DNA from: Cornus controversa | Lineage: Eukaryota; Streptophyta; Magnoliopsida; Cornales; Cornaceae | DNA: 64,000 nt | NCBI GenBank assembly: GCA_026545225.1 | Contig: CM048848.1 | Coordinates: forward strand, 22,732,806-22,796,805 | Direction of reading: 5' to 3' | In this document: piece after piece, positions 32,680 through 44,676 of the stretch | Position numbering within the stretch: the first letter of the stretch is position 1 | How the letters are laid out: every line of letters starts with the position of its first letter | Made by a program: the position numbers and the translations under genes | Notes under the pieces: generated by a model | Seen by the model: only the letters and a program-made list of their open reading frames with translations | The model's database searches: none | What the model was told of the DNA's origin: nothing

Positions 32680-33720
32680 GTGCCGAGATATTATTTCTAC
32701 CATGATCAATCAAGACTTGGAGGATCTAGCCTTCGTTACTCATTTACTGACAGAGTCGTAGTTCGAGCCCCCTCCCCAGCTAATCAGGTTTTCTTACTTT
32801 ACCCGGGAGAAACATGCTTTTATGAGGGTGCGTTCACATGTGGTCTCCAGTTTCCAATTGTGGTATTTGTACAGGAAGTTCTTCATATGGTAAATCCTTG
32901 CCTTTCTCAACTTACGCCAATTTCTTGGCGCATTATAATGGCTTGCCTCATTCTTTGGAAGTCTTTCTACTTCAACATCCCACTATCAGCGAACGAGTCC
33001 TTTTCTCGTTACAGGCTTTTCAAAAATGGTGATTGGCGTGATGTTCACAGTCGCTCGGGTGGCTTGGGCTGAGGCCATGCCAAGAAATGCTTGGTTATAG
33101 TTGATCATAATAAAAGTCTAAAGTCATAGAGGAGCCGGTTCTTTTTCACTTCTGGATGCTGGGAGCCCACTCCCCATATCATCCCCCGCTTCTGGGTTTT
33201 CGAGGATGCTTCTCATAAGCTAACTACCTTTCTCTTTTCCTTATACCATTATTATTTATTTCGTATTCACTTCCCTCCTCTCTTAGCTTGGAGGTCTATG
33301 CTACCTCCGAGTAGGGCAGATGAAGAGAAATTAGAAGAAGCCAGCAATGCTAGACTAAGGGATGCTCAAACCTTAACTCTTGATGTAGGCTTAAAGTTAT
33401 TAGGCTACCCTCCCTGGGTCGTAGTCCACAGTAGGGGTATTTTTCCTTTTGCACCCTTTTTTCTTACCTTTAAGAAATTTTGCTCATGCTCGCTTATAGT
33501 TTAAACATACAGGAGGTCCGCAAAGGCAGTTATTAAAGGCCCTCCTCAAGGGGAAGGGTAAAGGCATCGCTTCTTCTTCCTCCCCTTTTGAGCAAAAGAG
33601 ACCGAAGTTTGCCATCACGCGAATAGGGGACCTATCTTCTCCTCCTTTGGTTGGGAACCCTCCCGCGGTTGCCTCTGGGGTCATTCTAATTCGAACTCCT
33701 TTAGGGTGCCACAGACTTAA
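32680..33720 (+). pseudogene. Retroelement-associated ORF, 'putative gypsy-type transposon' domain
   Basis: The 130-codon frame at 32680 holds CFYEGAFTCGLQFPIVVFVQ, then EVLHMVNPCLSQLTPISWRI. This follows the pattern of the plant domain filed as Transposase_28 / putative gypsy-type (F...A...GL.FP......VL......QL.P..W). Downstream pieces read SRADEEKLEEASNAR (near 33310) and KGKGKGIASSSS / KRPKF (near 33540-33610), like the basic, serine-rich linker of such proteins. The function of the domain is unknown; it is found in non-autonomous or Tat-related LTR elements. The copy is broken several times. Assignment is by memory of the pattern only. Confidence 0.55.
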
Positions 33721-33926
33721 CTATTTAGTGGTAACAATACTCTAAACCTGGGCCCCTTTAGCATTCCTATGACCTCTATTTTTGGGAGTGGTGGCTCCCA
33801 AGCGTCTTTTTCGTGCGCCAATAGCGACCCCATGTCGATACTAAATGACCCAACCTTTGCAATTCATCACACCAGTAAGTATATTATGCTGAATGACCTT
33901 GGCGAGGGAAATTCATATGGGGCTCT

Positions 33927-34835
33927 TGATCTACGTTGAATGTTACGCATTCTAGCCTCTTAATTTGCATATTTTATTCTCTTAGTGATAGATTATTTTG
34001 TGGTTTTACTTGATTTTAGTGTTTTCTGTATTTTTAGGGCCTTAATGATTATTTCAGTTAAAACCATGATTTTGGGCTTTTAAAGATGACATCCAAGAGG
34101 GTTGGATGAAGCCTACATCAAATAGATCCATTCAACTCTATATTTGAGCTCAAATCATCCCAAGGAAGAGGTTTAAGTGAATTACAACTACTTATAAAGG
34201 TTACGGGCTTGAAGCCCAATTCTGATCTTAATATAGTTTTAATCCTGTGATAAATGAAACTCTATTCTAGACACTTTTGTACTTCACGAAAGTTTCGTGA
34301 ATCGGACTTCTAGTGTGTCAAAAGTTGTGCCAAATGTTAGTAGAAAAATCCACCTGTTTAATGCTATGGGAAAACCTAATTAATTCCTAATTGGATTAGG
34401 ACTTTATGGATTCTCTTGGGAGTTTAAAAGGAAGAATTATGGACTATTTTGAGAGAGCTTTTGGAGACCATTGAACAGATTTTACAGAGCTTTGGAGTGG
34501 AGAACCATTGGAGAATGAAGTCTCGTGCGTATTTCATGAAGATGATGCATTTTTCCTCAACCGTTGAAGCTTCTTCTTCTACCATGAGCTGCTAGTTCAT
34601 CCATTAGGGTTGATGTAGCCCTAACTAAGCATCATTGGTTTAATTGTTTTAATTTTTAGGGATTTTTGGTTACATACATAGATTGTATAATTGAGAGGAT
34701 TCTTATTATAGAATTGAGCTATAAAAGTCTTATAAACTCAGTTTCAATGATTTTTTTATCTTGTATTAGATATTTAGTTGTTGTTATTGAACTCAATCTC
34801 TCTTATTTTCTGTGATTATGAGAGCGATTATTTAT
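33927..34835 (+). repeat. Partial 5' LTR of an Athila-type element
   Basis: It starts TGATCTACGTTGAATGTTACG and follows the solo LTR 26721-28206 closely for about 900 bp ('ttgatgtagccctaac', 'gattatgagagcgatta'). It runs straight into the gag leader at about 34850, so only part of the LTR is present and no primer site is visible. Confidence 0.8.
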
Positions 34836-37135
34836 ATTTTGCTTTTAATTTTGTTTTTGTTTTCTTTTCAGGTACTTTTCGTTAATATATGCAAGGTCGT
34901 CATTCTGTGGCTGATCCTTTGATACTTCTTTATCCTGAGCCTGAATGTACTCTCTGACAACAGAGGAACATTTCTGTTGATACCATTGTGCAAGAGGAAG
35001 AATTCATTGAAGACATGGCGGAAGAAAGGAATAACAACATTGTTCCTACTGCTACTGGGGAAAGGGCTAGATTGCTCAAGGACTACTATGTTCCTGAGAC
35101 ATACAGTTCACCAGCTGCTTTCCAACTGCCCAATGTCACAGCACAGAATCATGAGATCAAGTCCACAACATTATTCAGTTGCTTCTATTATATTTCGGAC
35201 TGACTCAAGAGGACCCTTACAAGCATCTAGATGAATTCATTAAAGTGTGCTCAACTACTAAAATTCACAACTTCTCTGAAGATGTTTTCAAAATGAGACT
35301 TTTTCCATTCTCCTTGAAGGACAAAGCAAAGTATTTGTTCAATTCTTTACTAGCAGGTTCTATCACATATTGGACTCAAATGCAACATGAGTTTCTCAAG
35401 AAGTATTTTCTAATAAGGAAAACCAATCAGTTCAGACGTGCTATCACTGGTTTCTCCCAACATGAGGGGGAATAATTTTATGAGACATGGGAAAGATTCA
35501 AGGACCTTCTTAGGAAGTGTCTTCATCATCAGGTTCCTAAGTGGCAATTAGTGCAGAGTTTTCATGAAGGGCTGACAGAAGCCAATAGACAGATGGTTGA
35601 TGCGTTTAGTGGAGGTACTTTTATGTTGAACAGTGAAGAAGAGGCATGGACCTTGTTTGAAAATCTTAGTGATAACTCTCTACAACATGTGTCCTCCACT
35701 CGTTCTAACAGACTGCTGCTACAAGGAAGACTGATGGAATTTTTGAGGTTGGTGCTACAGAAGCTATGCCAACCAACATTAATTTAATTGCATAGAAGGT
35801 AGCAACAATTATGGCTGCCAATCAAGCTCCTTCTGCTTCAAATCCTTCATTCTAGGCCTTTATGAATTTTTCTCTAGTCCTATGCATAATATGAATAGTT
35901 GCCCTTCTGTTGGACAATTTTTTAATCTTCAAGATGAGTAAGTCCAAGCTGCATTCACTGGTCCAATGATCCTCCATGAGGTAATACTTACAGTCCAACA
36001 TGGAGGAATCATCCTATTTTTTCCTATAGTAACCAAGGGGCAGCAATGCAACCTACATATCAGCCTAGGAATTATGTACCTCAAAAGTAATATCAAGCAC
36101 AAGTTCCTATGGCACAAAAATTTTTTGCTATTGAAGATAAGCTGACACTTACCCTAACAAAGTTTGAGAAGCTCAACTCCATTGTAGAGATAGTGCAATC
36201 TACCGCTTAACTAGTACATTCTCATTCTCAATCTATTGCCAAACTAGAATATCAATTTGGACATGTTGCTAATGCTTTAAGTAGAAGAGAAGAAGGGAAG
36301 CTCCCTAATCAACCAGTTACCAATCCTAGAGGGAGTGGGAAAGTAATTACCACTTTGAGGAGTGGTAAAGTAATTGATAAGAAGGTGGGGAGAAAGAGAA
36401 AGAAGAAGAAGTGACCACAAGTCCAACTGCTGAAAATTCTTCTGAGCCCAAGGCTCCCTTCCCACAACGTTTTCTATAAGCATCCAAGTTGGGGAAACAA
36501 TGGGACAAGCTGCATGACATGATGGTAGTGTTTTGACAGGTGAAGATTAATTTATCACTCCTTGATGCCATCAAGTAGATTCCTCCTTCTGCAAAATTTT
36601 GAAGGACATGTGCACTCAGAAGAGGCATTCTAAAAGTCATATGCCAAAGAAGGTGTTGCTGCCGCAACAAGTGAGTTCCATTATTCAGCATTGCACTCCT
36701 CCCAAGTATTAAGATCCTGGTGCTCCAACTATCTCATGCATCATTAAGGAGCGCCATGTGGATAAAGCTCTTCTTGATTTAGGTGTGAGTGTGAACTTGC
36801 TACCCTATTTAGTCTACCTATAATTGGGCTTGGGAGAATTGAAGCCTACCTTGATGGTCTTACAATTTGGAGATAGATAAACAAAGCAACCCCGTTTGAT
36901 CATTGAAGATGTGCTCATTAAAGTGGACAAGTTGTACTTTTCAGTTGATTTTATTGTACTTGACACTGAGCTAGTTCATAATCCGACGAGGCACATTCCA
37001 GTCATCCTTAGTCGACCTTTCCTAGCTAGAGCTGATGCTTGCATAAATTGTAGGTCGGGGATCATGGATATTTTATTTGGCAACATGAAGGTTAAGTGTA
37101 GTTCCTTTCTCCACAAAATCATTCTCTTGTTCTAA
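34836..37135 (+). pseudogene. Athila-type gag and protease (fossil)
   Basis: Pieces read DYYVPETYSSPAAFQLPN, then DPYKHLDEFIKVCST (near 35215), FPFSLKDKAKYLFNSL (near 35310), QMQHEFLKKYFLIRKTNQF (near 35375), FHEGLTEANRQMVDAFSGG (near 35560) and, near 36890-37060, IEDVLIKVDKLYFSVDF and LSRPFLARADACI. This is the Gag and aspartic-protease order of the Athila branch of Ty3/gypsy. Reverse transcriptase, integrase and the 3' LTR are not found before the next element begins. The coding sequence is broken in several places. Its LTR relatedness to 26721-28206 makes them one subfamily. Confidence 0.88.
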
Positions 37136-37284
37136 AATAATTACAGTATTTGCCTTGAAGCTTTCAAAGAAAACCATGAATGGTAGAATTCAAAGGTTTT
37201 ACCTGACAAGAAAAAAAAAGGTGTGAGAAGAATTTAACCAAAAAAAAGTGTCCGAAAAGGACTAACAACAGTGTTCTAAAAGAG

Positions 37285-37685
37285 CAAAAGTGACCTCGAA
37301 GGGCACTAAGGAACCCCAAAAGGACGATAAAGTGTTCCAAAGGAACTAAGTGACCCCAAAGGGCACTAAGAGACCCCAAAGAGATGATAAAGTGATCTCA
37401 AAGGGCACTAAGGGACCCCAAATGGACGATAAACTGATCTCGAATGGCACTAAGGAACCCCAGAGGGACGATAAAGTGACCCCGAAGGGCACTAAGGGAC
37501 ACCAAAGGGATGATAAAGTGACCCGAAAGGGCACTAATTGACCCCAAAGGGACAATAAAGTGACCCCAAAGGACACTAAGGGACCCCAAAGGGACGATAA
37601 AGTGTTCCATATGAACTAAGTGACCCTGAAAGGATGATTGAGTGATCCCAAAGAGCACTAAGGGAACCTGAAGGGACTAATGAAT
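37285..37685. repeat. 42-bp minisatellite (two 21-bp half units)
   Basis: About nine units of gggcactaagggaccccaaa + gggacgataaagtgacccca, with unit starts at 37361, 37403, 37445, 37487, 37529 and 37571 (exact 42-bp steps) and slightly shorter steps at both ends. Each unit looks like two diverged 21-bp halves. Because 42 is a multiple of 3 it gives open 14-residue-repeat frames on both strands; neither looks like a real protein. Confidence 0.95.
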
Positions 37686-38500
37686 GGCGTCTGGAACTCC
37701 ATATTTTTAGAAAAGTGATTTCACCTCCAAGAATTAAAATATTGAAGCTTACAAGGGAAGAGTTGAGTGACTCACGTAAAGTTGTCTTCCTCGATGAGTT
37801 CAATGGATCTATATATTTTCAGAAGCAACGCAAAACTCGAGCAGAGTCTATAAGTAGAAGCTGATCTCGAAAAAAAATAGTTATTGTCAAAGTTCAACCA
37901 CATGTATATTGGGTTGCAATGATTTGCAATACATGGAGCAGTCTAGGAGAGATGGTTTGGTGTTGAAATAATTTTTGATGAGGTCTTAGGTTCCAAACTA
38001 GCAAGTAGCATGAAAATCTTTATAGTATTTTTACACATCCAGTCGCTTGCCATGTCATCGTCAATTAGCATTCAGTGCCTAGTCAGCCACCACGTCACTT
38101 CCTGCCACCTCAGGAAAAAAAGGGTAAAAAAAAAAGAAAAAAGAAAAAAAAAAGAGAAGGTGCGGCAGTAGGAGAGAAAGAAAGAAGAAGAGAAAAAAAA
38201 ACAAAAAAATGAGAACTTACCGATCAGCCATGTGACAAAAAAAATAGAAAAAAAGAATAGCTTATCATTGCTAGAGTTCGAGGGATTTCATCCAATTATG
38301 TTGAAATGTCTGAAGTGTATGTTACATACATATAGATGTGGATTAATCCTATTTGCCATTGGATTTTCAAGACTTCAATTCAACTTGACAAAGATGACAT
38401 CCTCTTTGCAATTGGATTTTCACAAGAAAAAAAAATTTGCGAAAATTAAATACTTCAAGTCCCGCTTTAGATACGTGACAAACTCGATATAGGGCGAGCC
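37686..38500 (+). other. 3' internal region of a Tat-like LTR element
   Basis: Non-coding sequence between the minisatellite and the polypurine tract, including an A-rich stretch at 38100-38230. Long 3' untranslated regions with tandem repeats are a known trait of the Tat lineage of Ty3/gypsy elements. No polyprotein of this element is in the window. Confidence 0.5.
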
Positions 38501-38502
38501 TT

Positions 38503-38517
38503 AAAGTGGGGGCAATT
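38503..38517 (+). other. Polypurine tract of the Tat-like element
   Basis: aaagtgggggcaatt directly before TTGTAGACATT. This tract is characteristic of Tat-type elements. Confidence 0.7.
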
Positions 38518-39512
38518 TGTAGACATTAAAAAATTACATGATGGACCCAACATGTAATTTGGATTTATCTTCAGTTTTGCCAACTTTGGAATGTGGCCCA
38601 ATGAGTCAAATGATTTGAAGCCCAGACCCACCACAAATAAATAGGTCATGGGCTGATCCAAATTGTCTAAAAACGACTAAGCCCACTTGAAAATGGGTCA
38701 AATGGATAATTAAATATATATATATATATATATAATTATCATCAAAGATAATTATTATATATATATATTAGATAATTATCATAGTTATCATAAAGGATAA
38801 TTATAAAAAGAAAAGAAAGTTACAAATCTACCCATCCAAGAAGGCTTTAAATAGAGGTAGAGGGTGAAGAGAAAAGGGGGAGGAGACTCTGACACAATAC
38901 TAAAGCTCTGCCAAACTATGCCTTCAATCAACACTTGAAGCTCTAAAGACATACGTTCATCTAACTTTCAAAACTTTGAAGAAGAACAACAACAAGCACA
39001 TTCAAAGTCATGTTGTTCTTCCTCCACAATTCAACAAATTCAAAGAATCATCAACAAGACTGTTCGGGATCAAGCTTCTTCAGCCCTTGATTAGAAATTC
39101 TCACCGACTTTCTTCAACAACAAACACTTGAAGAGGACTTTCAACAACCCAATTTAAGAGCAAGCTCCGGTAGCCCTTGAATCTAGAGAAAAAGGAGACC
39201 AGAAGACTCTCAGAAAAAGTTGAAACTTTGAAGAAGTTTTCACCTAGAATCCAAAGCATCTAAATCATAAAGGAGAAGAACAACAAGCACATCATCCACG
39301 TGTCATTCTTCACCAAAGTTTCAATTCGATTCAAGATCAAGTTCCAGTAGCCTTTGAATCCAGATCACCAAGGAGATCGAATCAAAGAAATTTGTCCCTT
39401 TTTTTGTAAAGATTTACAGAGATTTGTAAGACATATTTATCAAAATTAATATATTTGATTTATTTGTCCATGTGTTTTGATCTTATTTCCATACTCGAAA
39501 TTTTTGTGTACA
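38518..39512 (+). repeat. 3' LTR of a Tat-like element
   Basis: It starts TGTAGACATTAAAAAATTAC after the polypurine tract and ends TTTTTGTGTACA, about 995 bp. It contains a (TA)n tract with taattatcat inverted words at 38710-38800 and a TATA-like ctttaaatag at 38845. No 5' LTR partner is present, so age cannot be estimated. The closely similar ends of 10973-12557 suggest a related LTR there. Confidence 0.68.
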
Positions 39513-39750
39513 CCCCTAATCCCAAAAAAAATAATAAAGATTAAATAATCTAAAATAGCATCCCATATAGTCCATATCTCAGACATAAATAAAAATTAAG
39601 TCCCTACACTGAAGTTTGGTACGGAAAGATGGCTGCCTCGAAGTGGAAATGGCCAGGAACCTGAGATATCAACAAGTGGGTTAGACCCACAAGCAAGTTC
39701 CCTCTACTACCACCCAACAGAGAATTGATAAACATACCTTCTATATGAGG

Positions 39751-39756
<6 letters not shown>
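39513..39756. other. Short spacer, possible LTR debris
   Basis: It includes 'gagatatcaacaagtgggttagacccacaagcaagttccct', a word resembling Ty3/gypsy LTR sequence on the minus strand. No gene. Confidence 0.3.

Positions 39757-39790
<34 letters not shown>
39757..39790. repeat. (AT)n microsatellite
   Basis: Pure AT dinucleotide run. Confidence 0.95.
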
Positions 39791-39792
<2 letters not shown>

Positions 39793-39883
39793 TTTTCTCC
39801 TTTACGTCCTGTCCCAAAAACAAACAACTCAACACGTTGTACCAACCCATCCGCTATCACAATGAATGTAGAGCATGTTTCCA

Positions 39884-40095
39884 AAATTCAAACCATTGGC
39901 AATCCTAACATGCCTGAACACGTACTCGTAGTTTTCTTATTAGATACTAGGCAACCCTGACATGCCTACATCAGTATTTTATGAATACCTTATTAGATAT
40001 TAGACAATCCAAACATGCCTCCACATATAATTTACAAATACCTTATTAGGTATTAGGAAATCTTGACAAACCTTCCCATAATCTTTAAAACATAA
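39884..40095. repeat. 53-bp minisatellite, about 3.5 copies
   Basis: 'ttattagatatta' recurs at 39937, 39990 and 40043 (exact 53-bp steps), each followed by 'ggcaaccctgacatgcct'-like sequence. A partial earlier unit starts near 39896. Confidence 0.88.
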
Positions 40096-40991
40096 CATCA
40101 ACTTAAAGCATGAGTGATAATATAAAATGAAAATATAACAATCCACAAGGATAAAATAAAAACTATTCAAAACAGAACTATCATTTTTTCTCTATTCACA
40201 ATAATAATAAATAAAAATATAAAATAAATAAATCAAACATTCAACTTGTACAATGTTAATACCCAAAGCAATTAAAACAATATATTTAATCGAATATTTA
40301 AATAAGTGCCAAAGCGAAAGAAGTACAAATCTCAATCTTAAAAGCTTACTTTTTGTGCTATGTCCACCACAAGGGTGACTTAATCCATCTCGTAACTATA
40401 GTCCTATGCATATTCTGCCGTAAAAAGACAAAATTGATTTTTCAAAAAAATTCTGATATTTATCGGTATTTAAAAAATAAAATTTTCCAATTTTTCTACA
40501 TTTTAAAACATTAAAAAAAACTTTTAATTACCTGACTAGGCTGAAACTGGGCCCAAAGGCTGGGCTCGGTGAGTGGGACCGGACTGTCCTTTTTTCAGCC
40601 CTGAATAGGTTCCGGAATAGGGCCCATGCACCCCCACACGCTGGCAACGCGCGTGGGCTTCACGGGTACCTTTCATCTTCTTTCTAGCCATTTTCCAGCC
40701 ACCAAAACACTATTGTTTTATACTAAGCTCCTCCTCTTCATCTATGTTATCAATTGGAACAAAAATCTCCTCCATCCCTGGCCTAAATCAAAAACCCCCA
40801 ATTTCAAGTTTCTAGGGTTCTTCATCTAAAAACTATAAATTTCATCTAATTTCCAATCAACCTACATCACAATGATCAGGGCACATTCTAGAAGCCAAAC
40901 CCAACATTTAATCGGATTATAATTCATCAACACACAGAATATCTTATTCATATACGATTTTTGTATGCTTATATACATATAACATATATGC

Positions 40992-41042
40992 ATATATATA
41001 TATATATATATACAGACACACACACACATATATATATACATA
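40992..41042. repeat. Compound (TA)n-(CA)n-(TA)n microsatellite
   Basis: TA run, then cacacacacaca, then TA run. Confidence 0.93.
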
Positions 41043-42019
41043 AGTATATACCCACATCAACTATCCCCATAGATTTATATATGTATTTAAGCAAAAGTTC
41101 CAAACTATCATACATATTCATATGGTATATAGGTGCATGTATATGTATACAATCAAATAACAAAATATTAATATATGTTTATAAGCACAAAGGGGAAGTG
41201 TAGAGCATGAACTTGCCTTTCAATTTGAATAAGAACTCGCACAAGAAATTGCTCCTTCTTTCCCTCCTCTCTTGCGTCTATTGTTCTCTCCTCTCTGTGC
41301 TTGAAAGTGACAGAAACCCTTTTTCTTTTCTCTCTGTTATTTTCTTTTTAGAATTTCTAGTAAAATACTAAAATAAATAAAAAGAGAAAATAATAATAAA
41401 TATATACTTAGCCCAATACCTAAATAATTTTAATACAACATAATTCAACACAAAATTGGCCCAAACTTAATAATCCAACCCAAACTCCCCCTAGCCCAAC
41501 ATGAAGAGAATTAAAAAATAATAAAGGAAAGTACACTAATATGGTCCAATAAGAATAATAAAACACCCACATATTTTTACTTATAGATAAAAATGCATTA
41601 CAACAAAAATTTCACTTATTAAAAGCTACCAACACTTAGTATCACATAATCAAACATCAACATTAACAATAAAAAACAGACATTGACAAAATTTAACTAA
41701 AGCATTTAAACACTCACAAAATAAACAATTTAAATAAATGAAGAACTCAAATTAAATAACCTCAAAATTACATGGTATTACAGAATACATGTCCTCTTGT
41801 TCTGTTGCTATAATTTCATATATACAAATGTATTATGTGTCTTGAATTGATTATGCTCATTCACTTTACGGCATGACATCTATGTTGATCTTATATCTCT
41901 ATGTCTTGAAATGCCTCTATTCTTTTTCTATGCATTGCTGCATGAAATATGTGTTTCGTTATGGGATATGTTTTTATTTCAGTTCTAAAAAATTGGTATA
42001 TTGGTTTTTATGCTCTATA

Positions 42020-42245
42020 ACTAATATATGAAATTTGGGTTGAGTTTTTTTTCTGGAATCATCTTGTTGCTGAATCTTTTTTCTAAAAATCTAGGTCAAG
42101 TTTGTTTTCTAGAATCATCTTGTTGCTGAATCATTTTTCTAAAAATCTGGGTTAAGTTTGTTTTTCGGATTCATCTTGTTATTGAATCATTTTTCTAAAA
42201 ATCTGGGTGAAGTTTATTTTTTGGAACAATCTTGTTGCTGAATCT
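42020..42245. repeat. 56-bp minisatellite, four copies
   Basis: 'atcttgttgctgaatc' starts at 42061, 42117, 42173 and 42229, exact 56-bp steps. The unit includes 'tttttctaaaaatctgggttaagtttgttttctgga'. Confidence 0.93.
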
Positions 42246-42400
42246 AATACTAAAATTCTGTGTTGATGATTTCTAGATTGATGTCTGAAATTCTATGTTG
42301 ATGATATCTAAAGTGCTATCCATAATTCTGTGTTAATGAGTATCTGAATTGTTGTTCACAATTCTGTATTGATGAATATCTAAATTGTTGTCCTTATTGC
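42246..42400. repeat. Second short tandem repeat, about 45-bp unit
   Basis: 'attctgtgttgatga(t)...tctaaattg' recurs about four times (near 42255, 42290, 42330 and 42365) next to the 56-bp array and may be a degenerate derivative of it. Confidence 0.65.
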
Positions 42401-43293
42401 TGAGTTTCTGATTTCTGAGATTTGATATGTTACAAACTAAAATATGAGTTGTTCTATTTCTAAATTCCTCATAGTACTGAAACTGATGTCTGAATATTAG
42501 ATTGCTGAAAATACATGTTTTCTTGTGGTATTCTATTGCTAAAAATACACGGTGCCTGTTTGGGTTCTTTAAGTGCTAATTGCTAAACTTGCAGCCATAA
42601 TTTTTGTGTTACTAAAGTCTACTCTAGTTGCAATCTTGTCCATGTTAAGAACAGATACAAAGACAAAGCAATACTATGACAGTTGTGTAAAGTAAATATA
42701 AAACTGAATGGAAGTTTGAGTAGCTGAGAAGGGCACTCTCTCAAGGAATAGTCATCTGTAAGTTCTTGGATACTACACTTAAAGTTATCACTATTGAAGC
42801 CTATCGTTGCTGAAGTTCAACTGTTAATATTTGCAAAAAGTTCAAGTGGTCTTTCCATTATCAAGTTGTGCTTTGAAGACTGGTAAATTATAAGCTTGAA
42901 GAGTCGTTGATTACGACATTGTACTGACTCCACATACACTATTTGTAGTCCAAGTATAAGGATATTTTGGGCAGGGGAGATAGAGTGATTTGTGGTGAGC
43001 TTGGTGAGAAATAGCTTGGGGTTTGGAAAGCCTTGGCTGGGTGAGAGTTGAAAGTTGTTGTGAGAATTGGTGAGAGTAATTCAGGCCTTGGGAGGTTGTG
43101 AACTAGAGTGAGAGTTGGAGTGACTATGTGGTGAGTTGGGTAAGTGAGAGAGTGATTGGAGAATTACTATACTACCTTTCATATATAGTGGCGCTTAGTT
43201 CTGGCTTGACAGCCAAAGAGGATGTTTCCCCACATTAAGGTTTAACCTCTATAAATACTCATGTCAAACTGTGTAATTGTTTTAGGTAGCCAT
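42401..43293. other. Unassigned stretch
   Basis: No coding or repeat signal recognised. The last 350 bp are rich in 'ggtgagagttg' words (GT/GA-biased). Confidence 0.4.
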
Positions 43294-44653
43294 TGATAAG
43301 CGTTGAATGTTAGACATTCTCACGCCTTTACTTATGTATTTTAATCCTTTAGATGCACATATTGTATAGTTTTTACTTATTTTTATGTTTTTGATGATTT
43401 CAGGTACAAAGTCTATTTTTGGCGTAATCTGACCCCTTTATCAAATGAAGAATGCATTCGCATTTCTGATCGTACTTCATTGAAGGTTTAGATAAAAGAA
43501 TGTTGCATGGCACCTCAAGACCAGAGTTGGGAAGCTGAAGAGTAGAAGAGCTGCAGAAGAAGGAAAGATCGATGGATCGAAGTTACAGAGTGGATGCATC
43601 GCCAAATCTTGCAGAAGATATTATTTTGAAGATATTTTCTCTAATTGGCCATCTGCCTCATTTCTTCTAGAAGATACCTTGGATGAAAATTTAGTGATAT
43701 TTTGAGCCTCAAATCAGATATAAAGCTAGAATATATGTAATAGAGACATATATCACAATTCTTGTAATAGAGAGCATATATAGAATTCTAGAGAGAGAAA
43801 GTGAAGTTCTAGAGAGGGAAAGCTTCAAAGAAGGCTTTCTAAGGCCTTGAAGACCATTTTGAGCTTGGGATCATCTCTGTCTATGGAGTGCTTCCAGCCC
43901 ACCATGATCAACTAATCCTTCTCTAGGGTTTTGACAAACCCTAGTCTTATAAATATGTTCTAACTTTAGTGAATTGGGTTTTTTGCATATATGTACCTTG
44001 CTTTGAGCCTTATGAGTAATATAAGCTTACAAATTCTTCATTTTAATGTGACTAATTTATCTTTCTTGTATTAGAATGCTTATTTTACTCACATGATCTT
44101 CAAACACTTGTATTTCCACAAGGACTACACGTGATGGTTAGGTACTAGTTTTCACTTTAACATGCATAACTAGAGTTGCATAGTCCATGCTAAAAGATGG
44201 TAAATTAGGTACACTTAGTTAATTAGGTATTTAGGTAAGTAGGTAGGTAGGCAATTTACACATATCGAAGATGGATTATAGTATTTTAAGGTACATGTAT
44301 CATCTTGATGGTAGCATTGTAGGCCACAAGTCATTTGCACCACATACACAATTGCATGGATTTTCCCAATTTATTATTAGTGTGGCATACTACGAGGGTA
44401 GTGGTGAAATCTCAACTCTAGTCCTTTACTCTTCTCTCAACATTCACATTTTAATTATCTTTTATGTTTTGAAGTATAGTAAGAAAGCAACCAACACTTG
44501 GTTGTGATTTAAACGAGAATCAACCCTCGACCTTTAGTGAATTATTCCTATGTAGTCTCTGTGGGATCAACACCCTCAACTTAGAATCCTATCCTTTAAG
44601 GATTCATTCTATTACGAGTGATAAATATAAATTACAAAATTCTGCCCATAACA
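43294..44653 (+). repeat. 5' LTR of an Athila-type element (subfamily B)
   Basis: It starts TGATAAGCGTTGAATGTTAG and ends CTGCCCATAACA, about 1.36 kb, followed six bases later by a tRNA-Asp-type primer site. The start matches other Athila LTRs of the window, but most of the LTR differs, so it is a separate subfamily. Two GATGCATC-type sites occur near 43570-43605. Confidence 0.82.
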
Positions 44654-44658
44654 ATTTT

Positions 44659-44676
44659 TGGTGCCGTTACCAGGGA
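44659..44676 (+). other. Primer-binding site, tRNA-Asp type
   Basis: tggtgccgttaccaggga differs by two bases from TGGCGCCGTTGCCGGGGA, the primer site usual in Athila and Tat elements. Confidence 0.82.

Larger units (their letters stand above)
39791..41782 (-). repeat. Probable LTR remnant, minus strand
   Basis: On the minus strand a segment starts TGTAATACCATGTAATTTTG (41782 downward), a start seen in some plant Ty3/gypsy LTRs. No protein domain is present across 2 kb; the open frames at 40626 and 40961 cover CT-rich and (TA)/(CA) sequence. The far end is undefined and may extend to about 39600. No polypurine tract lies beside the start, so it would be a solo LTR. Weak call. Confidence 0.35.

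Noticed and set aside
37346-37658. Long open frames with 14-residue repeats on both strands
   Set aside because: They follow from the 42-bp repeat length (a multiple of three). No start context, no flanking domain, and both strands are equally open.
40961-41203. Tyr/Ile/Thr-rich frames around 41000
   Set aside because: Translation of TA and CA microsatellites.
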